Shown: positions 8,162 through 15,140, numbered from the stretch's first letter. The stretch: 15,140 nucleotides of DNA from Bacillota bacterium (GCA_023431215.1 JAEYXR010000070.1:1-15140), one strand, 5' to 3'. Made by a program: numbers and translations. Notes: generated from the letters alone by a model not told the origin.

Positions 8162-8192
8162 GGTATAATAACCGCAAAGCGGTTATTATACC
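8162..8192. promoter_or_regulatory. 31-bp perfect palindrome carrying TATAAT on both strands
   Basis: GGTATAATAACCGC (8162-8175) and its exact complement (8179-8192) flank an AAA centre. Each arm contains a consensus -10 hexamer, one per strand (8164-8169 plus; 8185-8190 minus). On the plus strand the hexamer is preceded by TGG, giving an extended -10. Good -35 boxes at 16-18 bp are missing on both sides. The site lies between two divergent genes and predicts leaders of about 220 nt for the PBP and 175 nt for the BofC-like gene. It could be a bidirectional promoter, an operator, or both. Confidence 0.45.
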
Positions 8193-8396
8193 CTTATGGC
8201 AAAAGATGCCTTGTAAAATGGTTTTTGTCATCCTGCCTGCAAGGGCGCTGTAATACCACTTATGGCCTAAATAGCAGGCTATTAGAGCTATAAAGTGTCA
8301 ATAATAAGAGGAATCCTTGTTTTCTACCCTATGCTGCATACCCAATTTTGGTGAGACTGCAGCACAATAGGTTTTACTTAGGAGGCTAATATCTGT

Positions 8397-10802
8397 ATGA
8401 AACAAAATCGAAACCCCGGCAGCGGCTCCAGAGGAGCCGGGAATTCGGGTGATGGGGGTTCTCCGCGCAGGGGAACGTCCAAAAGAACATCTTCCAAAGG
8501 GAGCAGTGCAGTCGGCAATGTAATGAGGGGCTTTTTCCGGGTTATTGCTGTAATATTGATGCTTGCCACCATTGTTGGATGTGTTGTGGGCTGCTGGCTT
8601 ACGGTATATGTCTTTGATATTTTGGGTGACGATACCAAGCAGTTTGACCTGGACGCCTTTAAGCTGAGCTATACCACCATCATCTACGCTGATGATCCGG
8701 AAACCGGTACAGCTGCTGAGATTCAGCGTCTTTCCAGCAAGGATGGCAGCCGTATCTGGGTGGATTTTGCCGATATTCCCAAACATGTATTGAATGCTGC
8801 CATTGCTGTAGAGGATAAGCGCTTTTATACACACACCGGTGTAGACTTTAAGCGTACCTTTGCATCTTTTGCCAATGTTGTCATGCAAAAATTTGGTTTT
8901 TCCCTCTATGAGGGCACTCCCGGAGGTTCTACCATTACTCAGCAGGTCATCCGCAACCTTTCCAACGACCGTGAGGTTTCTATCCCCAGAAAAATTCGTG
9001 AAATTTTTCGTGCCCTTAATTTGGAAAAGCACTACTCCAAAGACCAGATTATTGAGTCATACCTCAATGCTATCCCTTTTGGCAACAACACCAACGGTAT
9101 TCAGGCTGCGGCAAACCTGTACTTTAACAAGGATGTAGGCGAGCTTACCGTGGCCGAAGCGGCAAGCATTATCGGTATTACCAACAACCCAACCTTTTAT
9201 AACCCCTACACAGAGTATGAAAACAACCAGAGCCGCAAGGAGGACATCCTGTTCTTGATGCATGAGCAGGGCCTGCTGACCGATGCGGAATACGAAGCGG
9301 CTGTGGCAGAAAAAATTGTATTTGACGAAGGAACTGCCGAAAAACGCTTTAACTACAGTCAAAGCTATTTTGTAGATTACATGATGGAAGAGGTCATAAC
9401 TGACCTGATGGAGAAGCTGGGGTATACCTATGCGGAAGCAGAAGCTGCTCTTTACTCAGGTGGTTACCGCATTTATACCACCCAGGACCCCTTTGTGCAG
9501 AAAACCGTTGAAAATATTTATGAAAACTATGAGGAGTACTTCCCCAAAGTAAGTAATAAGGATGAATACCCCCAGTCTGCCTTTATTATTCTGGATACCA
9601 ACGGCGCTATCAAAGGAATGGTGGGCGGCACCGGTAAAAAAGAAGGCGCACGCGTGTGGAACCGTGCTACCGATACCAAGCGTCAGCCCGGTTCTACCAT
9701 CAAGCCCATTTCTTCCTATGCACTGGCTTTTGAGAATGATTTGGTCAACTGGTCTTCACTGGTACTGGATGGCCCCTACTCCATTGTACCCGGCCCCGGC
9801 CAGCCAGCCTGGAGCCCCCGCAACTACTACAATGATTTTAAGGGATATATGATTTTGGAGGAGGCTCTTCAGCGTTCTACCAACATGATTCCCGTACGCC
9901 TTACCGAGATGTTGACCCCTAAATATATGTGGAGCTTCCTGCATGACAGCCTGCATATCGATAGTCTGGTAGAATCGGATATCGGTATGAGCCCAATGTC
10001 CTTGGGTGCCTTGACCTACGGCATTACCCCCTTGGAAATGGCAGGTGCTTACCAGATTTTTGCCAACGGCGGCACCTATACAGAGCCTTACTCTTATACC
10101 CGTGTGCTGGACGCCGACGGCAAGGTGGTTTTGGAAAATAATGATGTACCCAATCGTGTACTGAGCTTTGAAACTGCCACAGTACTAAACAAGCTGCTGC
10201 AGAGGGTCACCACCGGCCCATACGGTACCGGTACCCGGGCTAAGTTCCGCGGAGATATTCCAGTGGCGGGCAAGACCGGTACCACCGACGATGACGTTGA
10301 CCAGTGGTTTATCGGGGCCACACCCTATTATGTGGCTGCCTGCTGGATGGGCTTTGACGAGCAGATTGTAATGACCACCGATGAAGCCACCGGCAACCGT
10401 GTACCCGTCAAGGATGCCTATGGCAACACCATCCCTCACAGCATCGGTTACAAAAACCTACCTTACCCTCCACCGCTGCTGTGGAATACTGTGATGAAAG
10501 CAGTCCACGAGAATCTGCCCGGCAAAGACTTTTCGGGCAGTGCCAGCGTAGTGGCTCAGGCATATTGTCTGGATACCGGCTATGCCGCAACCTCCGACTG
10601 TACCCGTACCGCAACCGGCTGGTATAAGCCCATGAACATTCCCACTCCCTGCCCGTATCACGGCTTTAGTCTGGATGACAACTATCACCTTGCCGGTGAC
10701 AAGCCCTGGCTGGGTGAAGAGACTCCTCGTGACGATGATGAGGAGGAAGAGATAACAAGGGAAAAACGTAAAAACAATGGTGGAGGATGGTATAACGACT
10801 AA
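8397..10802 (+). CDS. Class A penicillin-binding protein (GT51 transglycosylase plus transpeptidase)
   Basis: This 801-residue bifunctional enzyme polymerises lipid II into glycan strands and cross-links the peptides on the outer face of the membrane. Residues 1-45 are a cytoplasmic Gly/Ser/Arg/Lys-rich tail and about 46-73 form one membrane helix. The GT51 domain follows, with catalytic Glu139 in AIAVEDKRFYTH, then GGSTITQQ and RKIREIFRALNLE. The transpeptidase domain has the three penicillin-binding motifs in order: S433-T-I-K436, S494-T-N496 and K626-T-G628. The tail after about residue 770 is acidic and then basic, without a recognised domain. Length is normal for PBP1A-type proteins. AGGAGG lies 11 nt upstream of the ATG. 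The gene stands alone, divergent from the BofC-like gene and closed by a bidirectional terminator. Confidence 0.97.
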   Translation: MKQNRNPGSGSRGAGNSGDGGSPRRGTSKRTSSKGSSAVGNVMRGFFRVIAVILMLATIVGCVVGCWLTVYVFDILGDDTKQFDLDAFKLSYTTIIYADDPETGTAAEIQRLSSKDGSRIWVDFADIPKHVLNAAIAVEDKRFYTHTGVDFKRTFASFANVVMQKFGFSLYEGTPGGSTITQQVIRNLSNDREVSIPRKIREIFRALNLEKHYSKDQIIESYLNAIPFGNNTNGIQAAANLYFNKDVGELTVAEAASIIGITNNPTFYNPYTEYENNQSRKEDILFLMHEQGLLTDAEYEAAVAEKIVFDEGTAEKRFNYSQSYFVDYMMEEVITDLMEKLGYTYAEAEAALYSGGYRIYTTQDPFVQKTVENIYENYEEYFPKVSNKDEYPQSAFIILDTNGAIKGMVGGTGKKEGARVWNRATDTKRQPGSTIKPISSYALAFENDLVNWSSLVLDGPYSIVPGPGQPAWSPRNYYNDFKGYMILEEALQRSTNMIPVRLTEMLTPKYMWSFLHDSLHIDSLVESDIGMSPMSLGALTYGITPLEMAGAYQIFANGGTYTEPYSYTRVLDADGKVVLENNDVPNRVLSFETATVLNKLLQRVTTGPYGTGTRAKFRGDIPVAGKTGTTDDDVDQWFIGATPYYVAACWMGFDEQIVMTTDEATGNRVPVKDAYGNTIPHSIGYKNLPYPPPLLWNTVMKAVHENLPGKDFSGSASVVAQAYCLDTGYAATSDCTRTATGWYKPMNIPTPCPYHGFSLDDNYHLAGDKPWLGEETPRDDDEEEEITREKRKNNGGGWYND

Positions 10803-10805
10803 ATA

Positions 10806-10840
10806 AAAGAACCCGCAAAACGAAAGTTTGCGGGTTCTTT
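10806..10840. terminator. Bidirectional terminator between the PBP and the small membrane protein gene
   Basis: AAAGAACCCGCAAA and its complement (10806-10819 and 10827-10840) form a perfect 14-bp stem with a 7-nt loop. It begins within a few bases of the PBP stop, and the A and T ends give a usable T-tract in both directions. The convergent minus-strand gene ends 16 bp beyond it. Confidence 0.85.
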
Positions 10841-10856
10841 GTTATGCTTAGAAGTT

Positions 10857-11255
10857 TTATTGAAAAGACAAAAAGCGAAGCAGAACATAATTTAGATTGA
10901 TACCGTCGGGGGTTTGCAGGTAAAAGAATAAAAAGTTGAGCAGCACCAGCGCACCGCTGATGGCAAGGTCAAACCAATTTTTGCGCCAAATTGGCTGAAT
11001 GAGAAAATAGATTGCCAACAGCAGACCCAGCACACCGGTAAAGGACTGAAAATTAGGAATGGGGCAAACTACAAAGATGTTGTAGGTGTGATACAAACTG
11101 GCCAGTGCATGCCCCATGCTGTTGCCACGCAGCAGCCAGGCAAATAAAAACAGCAAGGCAGGTAGTACCAGATAAATATAAAGCAGATACTGCCAGGAGC
11201 GGCTGAGCTCGGCACCGCTGACTTTATTTTTAAACTCCGTCCATTTTTCCTTCAT
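10857..11255 (-). CDS. Small multi-pass membrane protein of unknown function, downstream of apbE
   Basis: I do not recognise the family. The 132-residue protein has a charged N-terminus of about 20 residues, then three clear hydrophobic helices (about 24-45, 68-86 and 93-111, the first YLLYIYLVLPALLFLFAWLL). A stretch near residues 50-65 (HALASLYHTYNIFVVCPIP) may line the membrane surface. The frame is open to an ATG at 11282, but the ATG at 11253-11255 has GGAG 8 nt upstream and the earlier one has none, so I use the later start. It follows apbE by 44 bp on the same strand and shares its transcript unless an unseen promoter intervenes, suggesting a link to surface flavoproteins or their delivery. 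That link is inference from position only. Confidence 0.7.
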   Translation of the reverse strand: MKEKWTEFKNKVSGAELSRSWQYLLYIYLVLPALLFLFAWLLRGNSMGHALASLYHTYNIFVVCPIPNFQSFTGVLGLLLAIYFLIQPIWRKNWFDLAISGALVLLNFLFFYLQTPDGINLNYVLLRFLSFQ

Positions 11256-11299
11256 CCAAAACACTCCATTTCTAAAGTTCATTGCCGCATGGTGTCAGG

Positions 11300-12412
11300 C
11301 TATTGCTTAATTACCGAGGTAGCGCCGCCCCGGTCACGCAGCAGCGGCAGCAAAGCATCGGTATACTCCACCGTTCCGTCCTCAAAAATCCACATTACAC
11401 CAACCCCTTTTTCTTCTGCCAGTGCCCGGGACTGGGGATAATCCAGTACAAATAAGGCAGTAGAGAGATAGTCACCCAAACCGCTGTCGTCACACACAAC
11501 GGTAAGCCCTCGGTAATGGTTGGCAGGCATAAGGGTAGCGGGGTCAATGATATGGTGTACGCGCATGTCACCCACCATATAGAAGCGCTGATAGTCACCG
11601 CTGGAAACCACACTCTGGTTTTTTACAAAAACAACATCCACCGACTGGGAGTCGGGATTTGATGGGTCTTCGTTGGGGTTTTGAATCCCGATGCCCCAGC
11701 TGTTGCGCAGGTTATCAAGGGGTGGGTCTTTGGCTACTACGTTTCCACCCGCACTGATGATAAAGGAGGTAAAGCCTTTTTCGTAAATCTCATCTGCTAC
11801 CAATTGGGTGGCATAGCCCTTTGCCACAGCACCCACATCCAGCATCATGCCTTTTTCTTCCAAGAACACGGTGCCTGCCTCATGGTCTATCTGTAGCTTG
11901 CTGATATCGGTAAGCTCATTGGCTGCTTCCAGGTCTTCCATTGGGGGCAATACGGCATTCTGGGGGTCGTCAGCATAGCGCATCATATAATCATGCCAGA
12001 TATTTAGCACGGGGCCAAGGGCAATATTGACAACACCCTCCCCTTTCTGGCCATACTGCTCCATGCAAAAATCCAAAAGACTGATAATCTCCTGAGAAAC
12101 CTCTACAGGTGCAATACCGGCGTTTAAATTGATGGTGCGGATATTGTTGATTCCCTCGTACTCATAAAACCGGTCATAAAGCTTGCTGAGCTCATAAAAG
12201 CGGGCTTCTATGTCTTTGGCATAGCTGTCAAACTCCTCTTGAGTTTTGGCATAGCCTACCACCTGAATAATGGTATCAAACACGCCCATAAAATGATGGG
12301 TATATTTGGTATATTCGCTTTGAGTTTTAGCCCCAGAGCCTCCGCAGCCGTTAAGCAGCAGGGTAGCACATAAAATAATACAGATTGTCTTAAAAATTAT
12401 TTTTTTTATCAT
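11300..12412 (-). CDS. apbE: FAD:protein FMN transferase (ApbE), lipoprotein
   Basis: This 370-residue protein has a lipoprotein signal peptide ending in LLNGC (Cys23), placing it outside the membrane. ApbE cleaves FAD and attaches FMN through a phosphodiester bond to Ser/Thr of exported flavoproteins such as RnfG/NqrC-type subunits and FMN-binding lipoproteins. Family motifs are FMGVFDTI near residue 41, D192-VGAVAKGYA, ISAGGNV near 219-225, SSGDYQRF near 270 and HHIIDPAT at 286-293, where family members often continue with TG-x-P. Length is typical. GGGAGG lies about 14 nt before the ATG, which is rather distant. No Rnf or Nqr genes are in the window. The divergent lipoprotein at 12738 is the nearest possible partner. 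Confidence 0.95.
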   Translation of the reverse strand: MIKKIIFKTICIILCATLLLNGCGGSGAKTQSEYTKYTHHFMGVFDTIIQVVGYAKTQEEFDSYAKDIEARFYELSKLYDRFYEYEGINNIRTINLNAGIAPVEVSQEIISLLDFCMEQYGQKGEGVVNIALGPVLNIWHDYMMRYADDPQNAVLPPMEDLEAANELTDISKLQIDHEAGTVFLEEKGMMLDVGAVAKGYATQLVADEIYEKGFTSFIISAGGNVVAKDPPLDNLRNSWGIGIQNPNEDPSNPDSQSVDVVFVKNQSVVSSGDYQRFYMVGDMRVHHIIDPATLMPANHYRGLTVVCDDSGLGDYLSTALFVLDYPQSRALAEEKGVGVMWIFEDGTVEYTDALLPLLRDRGGATSVIKQ

Positions 12413-12548
12413 GACAGCAAGAAAGTCCTCCCATTTGTTTCAAACACAAGCCTACACTAAATTAGATAAAAAAGCAACGTGGCGAATGTGAATTTTTTTG
12501 GCAAAACAACAGTTTGTTGCAATGTTAACACAGATTGATAAAAAAATG

Positions 12549-12577
12549 TTGAAATCCTATAAAAAGTATGTTACTAT
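12549..12577 (+). promoter_or_regulatory. Distal promoter candidate of the 12738 lipoprotein
   Basis: TTGAAA (12549-12554), a 17-bp spacer and TACTAT (12572-12577) make a good sigma-A-type promoter. TGT directly before the -10 adds an extended -10 feature. It predicts a leader of about 155 nt. Confidence 0.55.
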
Positions 12578-12639
12578 ATAGAAGCTTTTGTTAGAAACCA
12601 TATTTTTATGGAAAATAGATGCAAGAATGCGAAAAAAGC

Positions 12640-12668
12640 TTGCTTCTTTTGGGCAAAAGCATTATAAT
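12640..12668 (+). promoter_or_regulatory. Proximal promoter candidate with an internal dyad
   Basis: TTGCTT (12640-12645), a 17-bp spacer and a consensus TATAAT (12663-12668) predict a start near 12675 and a leader of about 62 nt. The spacer contains a perfect dyad, CTTTTG and CAAAAG around GG (12646-12659). A protein bound there would directly block RNA polymerase. Confidence 0.55.
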
Positions 12669-12670
12669 TG

Positions 12671-12713
12671 GTACGAAGATGCGTTAAATAAATAACACAT
12701 CTTAAGTTCGTAC
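12671..12713 (+). promoter_or_regulatory. Stem-loop at the 5' end of the lipoprotein transcript
   Basis: GTACGAA (12671-12677) pairs with TTCGTAC (12707-12713), and the inner GATG (12678-12681) pairs with CATC (12698-12701), with a 5-nt bulge on the 3' side. It starts at the predicted transcription start of the proximal promoter and ends 11 nt before the ribosome site. A 5' stem of this kind often protects abundant mRNAs; an operator role is also possible. Confidence 0.4.
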
Positions 12714-12737
12714 ATAATATGTTTGGAGGAAATGAAC

Positions 12738-13265
12738 ATGAAAAAGTTATTCGCTCTTACTCTGGTTCTGCTGCTGGTTGCTGGCTGCGGTTCTACCACC
12801 GTTAAGCTGGGCATGGGTGTTGTTACCGGCATAAGCGCCTCTGCTGCTACTGCCGAGGCTGATGGAAAGATTCAGGCTAACGTTTCCGTTGTATCTGCTG
12901 CTTTTGATGCTAACGGCAAGGTTCTGAATGCTGCTATCGATGCTGTTCAGCCCAAGGGTACTTTTGATGCTACCGGCGCTCTGAAATTTGACCCCGCTGG
13001 CGAAGTTAAAACCAAAAACGAGCTGGGCGACGATTATGGTATGAGAAAAGTTTCTGCCATTGGTAAAGAAGTAAACGAGCAGTATGCTGCACTGGCTTCT
13101 TACATGGTTGGCAAAAACGCAAAAGACATCATTGCTATGCCTACCTACAAGAGAGACGACAGCCACACTGCTGTTCCCGATGTTGAAGAGCTGAAGACCA
13201 CCTGCACCATCACCGTTGGTGAGCTGCTGAAGGCTTTTGAGAAAGCTTACAACACCGCTAAATAA
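12738..13265 (+). CDS. Abundant-type surface lipoprotein of unknown function, divergent from apbE
   Basis: This 175-residue protein has a compact lipoprotein signal peptide with lipobox LVAGC (Cys17). The mature part has a strand-rich first half (GMGVVTGISASAATAEADGKIQ region, then VSAAFDANGKVLNAAIDAVQ) and a helical second half (KNELGDDYGMRK, EQYAALASYMVGK, LLKAFEKAYNTAK). I cannot name the family with certainty. The general layout recalls small clostridial FMN-associated or electron-transfer lipoproteins, but the ApbE target motif (about D-x-x-S/T-G-A-S/T) is matched only by D77-A-T-G-A-L82, which lacks the acceptor Ser/Thr. Codons are strongly biased (GCT, GTT, CTG, AAG, GGC), unlike the neighbours, which suggests high expression. 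I use the ATG at 12738: GGAGG lies 8 nt upstream, while the in-frame ATG at 12732 is too close. A strong terminator follows. Confidence 0.8.
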   Translation: MKKLFALTLVLLLVAGCGSTTVKLGMGVVTGISASAATAEADGKIQANVSVVSAAFDANGKVLNAAIDAVQPKGTFDATGALKFDPAGEVKTKNELGDDYGMRKVSAIGKEVNEQYAALASYMVGKNAKDIIAMPTYKRDDSHTAVPDVEELKTTCTITVGELLKAFEKAYNTAK

Positions 13266-13282
13266 GCAATCGCTTACGCACC

Positions 13283-13314
13283 AAAGGACTTCCGTTTTGC
13301 GGGAGTCCTTTTTT
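13283..13314 (+). terminator. Intrinsic terminator of the 12738 lipoprotein
   Basis: AAAGGACT (13283-13290) pairs with AGTCCTTT (13304-13311); the stem continues through a T-G wobble and CCG/CGG to a 5-nt loop, and six T follow from 13309. It lies 17 bp after the stop codon. Confidence 0.88.
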
Positions 13315-13430
13315 GTGCGCAGATTACAATAAGATTGTAGTAAGAAAACCAGATGCTATACCAAAATAAAATATTTTATTTTCTTTTAATGAAGCCCTTT
13401 TATGGGAATTATATTATTCTAAATGTGTTT

Positions 13431-13460
13431 TTGTGTTATGTATGGATATTTTACTACAAT
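13431..13460 (+). promoter_or_regulatory. Promoter candidate for guaA
   Basis: TTGTGT (13431-13436), an 18-bp spacer and TACAAT (13455-13460) are a plausible promoter, predicting a start near 13467 and a leader of about 120 nt. The surrounding DNA is AT-rich, so chance matches are likely and confidence is limited. Confidence 0.4.
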
Positions 13461-13476
13461 TTTATAACCGTATTGG

Positions 13477-13490
13477 TGCAAGTACTTGCA
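13477..13490. promoter_or_regulatory. Perfect 14-bp palindrome in the guaA leader
   Basis: TGCAAGTACTTGCA equals its reverse complement and lies about 10-23 bp after the predicted guaA transcription start, a position where a bound dimer would block elongation. The cognate regulator is unknown. Confidence 0.4.
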
Positions 13491-13587
13491 TTTATACGTG
13501 AAAAATGGCAAAATAGAAACGTTGAATCTGGGCTTTTGCCCATTGATTAGGGTTATTATTATCAATGAGAAGGAAACGGAGAATATA

Positions 13588-15120
13588 ATGGCACATCAAA
13601 ATATTTTGGTACTGGACTTTGGCGGCCAGTACAACCAGCTGATTGCCCGCCGAGTGCGTGAGCTGGGTGTTTACTGCGAGGTGCATCCTTACCATAAGGG
13701 TGTGGAAAAAGCAAAAGAGCTTTCGCCCATTGGCATCATCTTTACAGGAGGCCCCAACAGTGTTTATGAAGAGGGCTCTCCCCGCATTGACCCTGCTGTT
13801 TTTGAACTGGGGATTCCTGTACTGGGCATCTGCTACGGCATTCAAACCATGGCCCATGCTCTGGGCGGTGAGGTTACTACGCCTCAAAACAGAGAATACG
13901 GAAAAACAGATACCTATTATTGCACAGATAGTCTTCTTTTTAAAGGGCTGCCTGCTCAGGGTATCAGCTGGATGAGCCACACAGACTATGTCAGTCGTAT
14001 GCCCCAGGGCTTTACCGCAGTGGCTCATACCGATTCTACCCCTGTTGCTGCCATGGAATGCCCCTCTCGCAAGCTGTATGGCTTCCAGTTTCATCCCGAG
14101 GTGATGCACACTCAAAACGGTATTGCCATGCTGCGCAACTACCTGTATGAGATTTGTGGTGCTGTGGGTGACTGGACCATGGGCAACTACGCACAGCAGG
14201 CTATCGAGGACATTCGTAAAAAGGTAGGGGATAAGCGTGTTATTCTGGCGCTTTCCGGCGGTGTAGACAGCTCTGTTTGTGCAGGCTTGCTTTCTCAGGC
14301 CATTGGCAGCCAGCTTACCGCAATTTTTGTAGATACCGGGCTTATGCGTAAAAACGAGGGCGATGAAGTGGAGGCAGCCTTTGGTGGACGCGAGATGAAT
14401 TTCATTCGTGTCAATGCCGAAGAGCGTTATCTGGAAAAGCTAAAGGGTGTTGAAGACCCTGAGCGCAAGCGCAAGATTATTGGCGAAGAATTTATCCGTG
14501 TTTTTGAAGCTGAGGCAAAGAAAATTGGTGCCGTAGACTTTTTGGCACAGGGTACCATCTATCCTGACGTTATTGAGTCCGGTTTGGGTGATGCAGCGGT
14601 GATTAAGAGCCACCACAATGTGGGAGGGCTTCCTGATTGTGTAGACTTTAAAGAAATTATTGAGCCTTTACGTCTGCTGTTTAAAGATGAGGTGCGCAAG
14701 CTGGGTGAAGAAATTGGTTTACCAGAGTATTTGGTATGGCGCCAGCCCTTCCCCGGCCCCGGTTTGGGTATCCGTGTTTTGGGTGAGGTCACCAAGGAAA
14801 AAGCAGACATCCTCCGTGACGCTGACTGGATTTTCCGTGAGGAAATTGCCAAGGCAGGTCTGGACCGCAGCATCAACCAGTACTTTGCTGTGCTTACCGG
14901 TATGCGTTCTGTTGGTGTCATGGGTGATGGACGTACCTACGATTACGCATTGGCACTGCGTGGTGTTACCACTACCGACTTTATGACAGCCGATTGGGCT
15001 CGCATTCCCTACGATGTGCTGGAAAAGGCATCCAGCCGTATTATCAATGAGGTCAAAGGCATTAACCGCATTGTGTATGACATTACAAGCAAGCCCCCCG
15101 CAACTATAGAGTGGGAATAA
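13588..15120 (+). CDS. guaA: GMP synthase (glutamine-hydrolysing)
   Basis: This 510-residue cytoplasmic enzyme converts XMP to GMP using ATP and ammonia from glutamine, the last step of guanine nucleotide synthesis. The class I glutamine amidotransferase domain occupies about residues 5-190, with catalytic Cys82 (GICYGIQTM), His169 and Glu171 (FQFHPEV). The ATP pyrophosphatase domain has the P-loop S223-GGVDSS. The C-terminal dimerisation domain contains RQPFPGPGLGIRVLGE and ends in the conserved SKPPATIEWE. All key residues are present and length is typical. The open frame extends upstream to 13486, but the ATG at 13588 has GGAG 6 nt before it and matches the family N-terminus. It stands alone here; no purine riboswitch is evident in its leader. 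Confidence 0.98.
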   Translation: MAHQNILVLDFGGQYNQLIARRVRELGVYCEVHPYHKGVEKAKELSPIGIIFTGGPNSVYEEGSPRIDPAVFELGIPVLGICYGIQTMAHALGGEVTTPQNREYGKTDTYYCTDSLLFKGLPAQGISWMSHTDYVSRMPQGFTAVAHTDSTPVAAMECPSRKLYGFQFHPEVMHTQNGIAMLRNYLYEICGAVGDWTMGNYAQQAIEDIRKKVGDKRVILALSGGVDSSVCAGLLSQAIGSQLTAIFVDTGLMRKNEGDEVEAAFGGREMNFIRVNAEERYLEKLKGVEDPERKRKIIGEEFIRVFEAEAKKIGAVDFLAQGTIYPDVIESGLGDAAVIKSHHNVGGLPDCVDFKEIIEPLRLLFKDEVRKLGEEIGLPEYLVWRQPFPGPGLGIRVLGEVTKEKADILRDADWIFREEIAKAGLDRSINQYFAVLTGMRSVGVMGDGRTYDYALALRGVTTTDFMTADWARIPYDVLEKASSRIINEVKGINRIVYDITSKPPATIEWE

Positions 15121-15140
15121 GACTTGTGCCCATAAACCCG

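Larger units (their letters stand above)
8002..8396. other. Divergent intergenic region between the BofC-like and PBP genes
   Basis: These 395 bp contain a GC-rich hairpin in the leader of the BofC-like gene (8033-8050), a 31-bp palindrome with TATAAT on both strands (8162-8192), and a loosely paired segment (GCCTGC at 8235-8240 with GCAGGC at 8274-8279) in the PBP leader. The PBP ribosome site AGGAGG is at 8380-8385. No small ORF with a ribosome binding site was found. Confidence 0.7.
12413..12737. other. Divergent control region between apbE and the 12738 lipoprotein
   Basis: These 325 bp hold two well-formed plus-strand promoters (12549-12577 and 12640-12668), an inverted repeat inside the second promoter, and a stem-loop at the start of the predicted transcript (12671-12713). 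On the minus strand only a weak pair (TTCACA at 12487-12492 with TATCTA at 12463-12468, 18-bp spacer) faces apbE. A 19-codon frame from 12608 has no ribosome binding site. Confidence 0.7.
13266..13587. other. Intergenic region upstream of guaA
   Basis: These 322 bp contain the lipoprotein terminator, then an AT-rich stretch with one promoter candidate (13431-13460), a 14-bp palindrome (13477-13490) and a small hairpin with TGGGC/GCCCA arms (13529-13542). No conserved purine riboswitch core was recognised. An open frame at 13353-13550 looks like AT-rich chance sequence without a ribosome binding site. Confidence 0.65.

Noticed and set aside
8298..9032. 244-codon open frame opposite the PBP N-terminal region
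   Set aside because: It lies antisense to well-supported GT51 coding sequence and shows no signal peptide, motif or family-like pattern; a shadow frame.
12608..12667. 19-codon frame upstream of the lipoprotein as a leader peptide
   Set aside because: No ribosome binding site precedes its ATG and it runs through the proximal promoter; most likely chance.
13353..13550. 65-codon AT-rich frame as a leader peptide before guaA
   Set aside because: It is rich in Phe, Tyr and Ile as expected from AT-rich DNA, has no ribosome binding site, and overlaps the promoter and palindrome.

Overview
The window looks like chromosomal DNA from an anaerobic, low-to-mid GC member of the Clostridia (Oscillospiraceae/Ruminococcaceae-like). 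The reasons are Firmicutes-type AGGAGG ribosome binding sites, several TTG and GTG starts, lipoprotein signal peptides, a BofC-like protein of the spore-forming lineage, a class A PBP with a basic cytoplasmic tail, and dense intrinsic terminators. This placement is inferred from sequence style and gene families; no 16S gene is present. I see no tRNA, rRNA, CRISPR array, insertion sequence, integrase or prophage gene.

Layout. (1) 1-1045, minus strand: the first 44 codons of a CofE-like (F420-0:gamma-glutamyl ligase family) gene, preceded by an EamA/DMT transporter. (2) 1471-5382, plus strand: an extracellular O-acylation operon. It encodes an AlgI-type MBOAT O-acyltransferase, a DHHW/AlgJ-type partner interrupted by an in-frame amber codon, and an orphan DctP-like substrate-binding lipoprotein, and it closes with a strong terminator. 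(3) 5461-8001, minus strand: an AGCS sodium/alanine symporter, a glyoxalase I-like VOC enzyme, and a membrane-anchored protein with a BofC C-terminal-like domain, apparently as separate units. (4) 8397-10802, plus strand: a class A penicillin-binding protein. It diverges from the BofC-like gene across a 31-bp perfect palindrome that carries TATAAT on both strands. (5) 10857-12412, minus strand: apbE followed by a small membrane protein. (6) 12738-13265, plus strand: a lipoprotein with very biased codons, divergent from apbE and behind two good promoters and several dyads. (7) 13588-15120, plus strand: guaA, complete.

How the parts may work together. The MBOAT protein moves an acyl group across the membrane, and a DHHW/SGNH partner normally places it on an exported polymer. 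As the DNA reads here, the partner stops before its catalytic serine, so the pathway is either broken, recently mutated, rescued by readthrough, or misread. ApbE (extracytoplasmic flavin transferase), its small membrane neighbour and the divergent lipoprotein form a plausible cell-surface flavin locus, but the lipoprotein has only a degenerate form of the flavinylation motif.

Most genes here are ordinary. The points most worth attention are the amber-split DHHW gene in an operon with an orphan TRAP-type binding protein, the layered control region and unknown function of the 12738 lipoprotein, and several perfect palindromes in promoter regions (1101, 8162, 13477).
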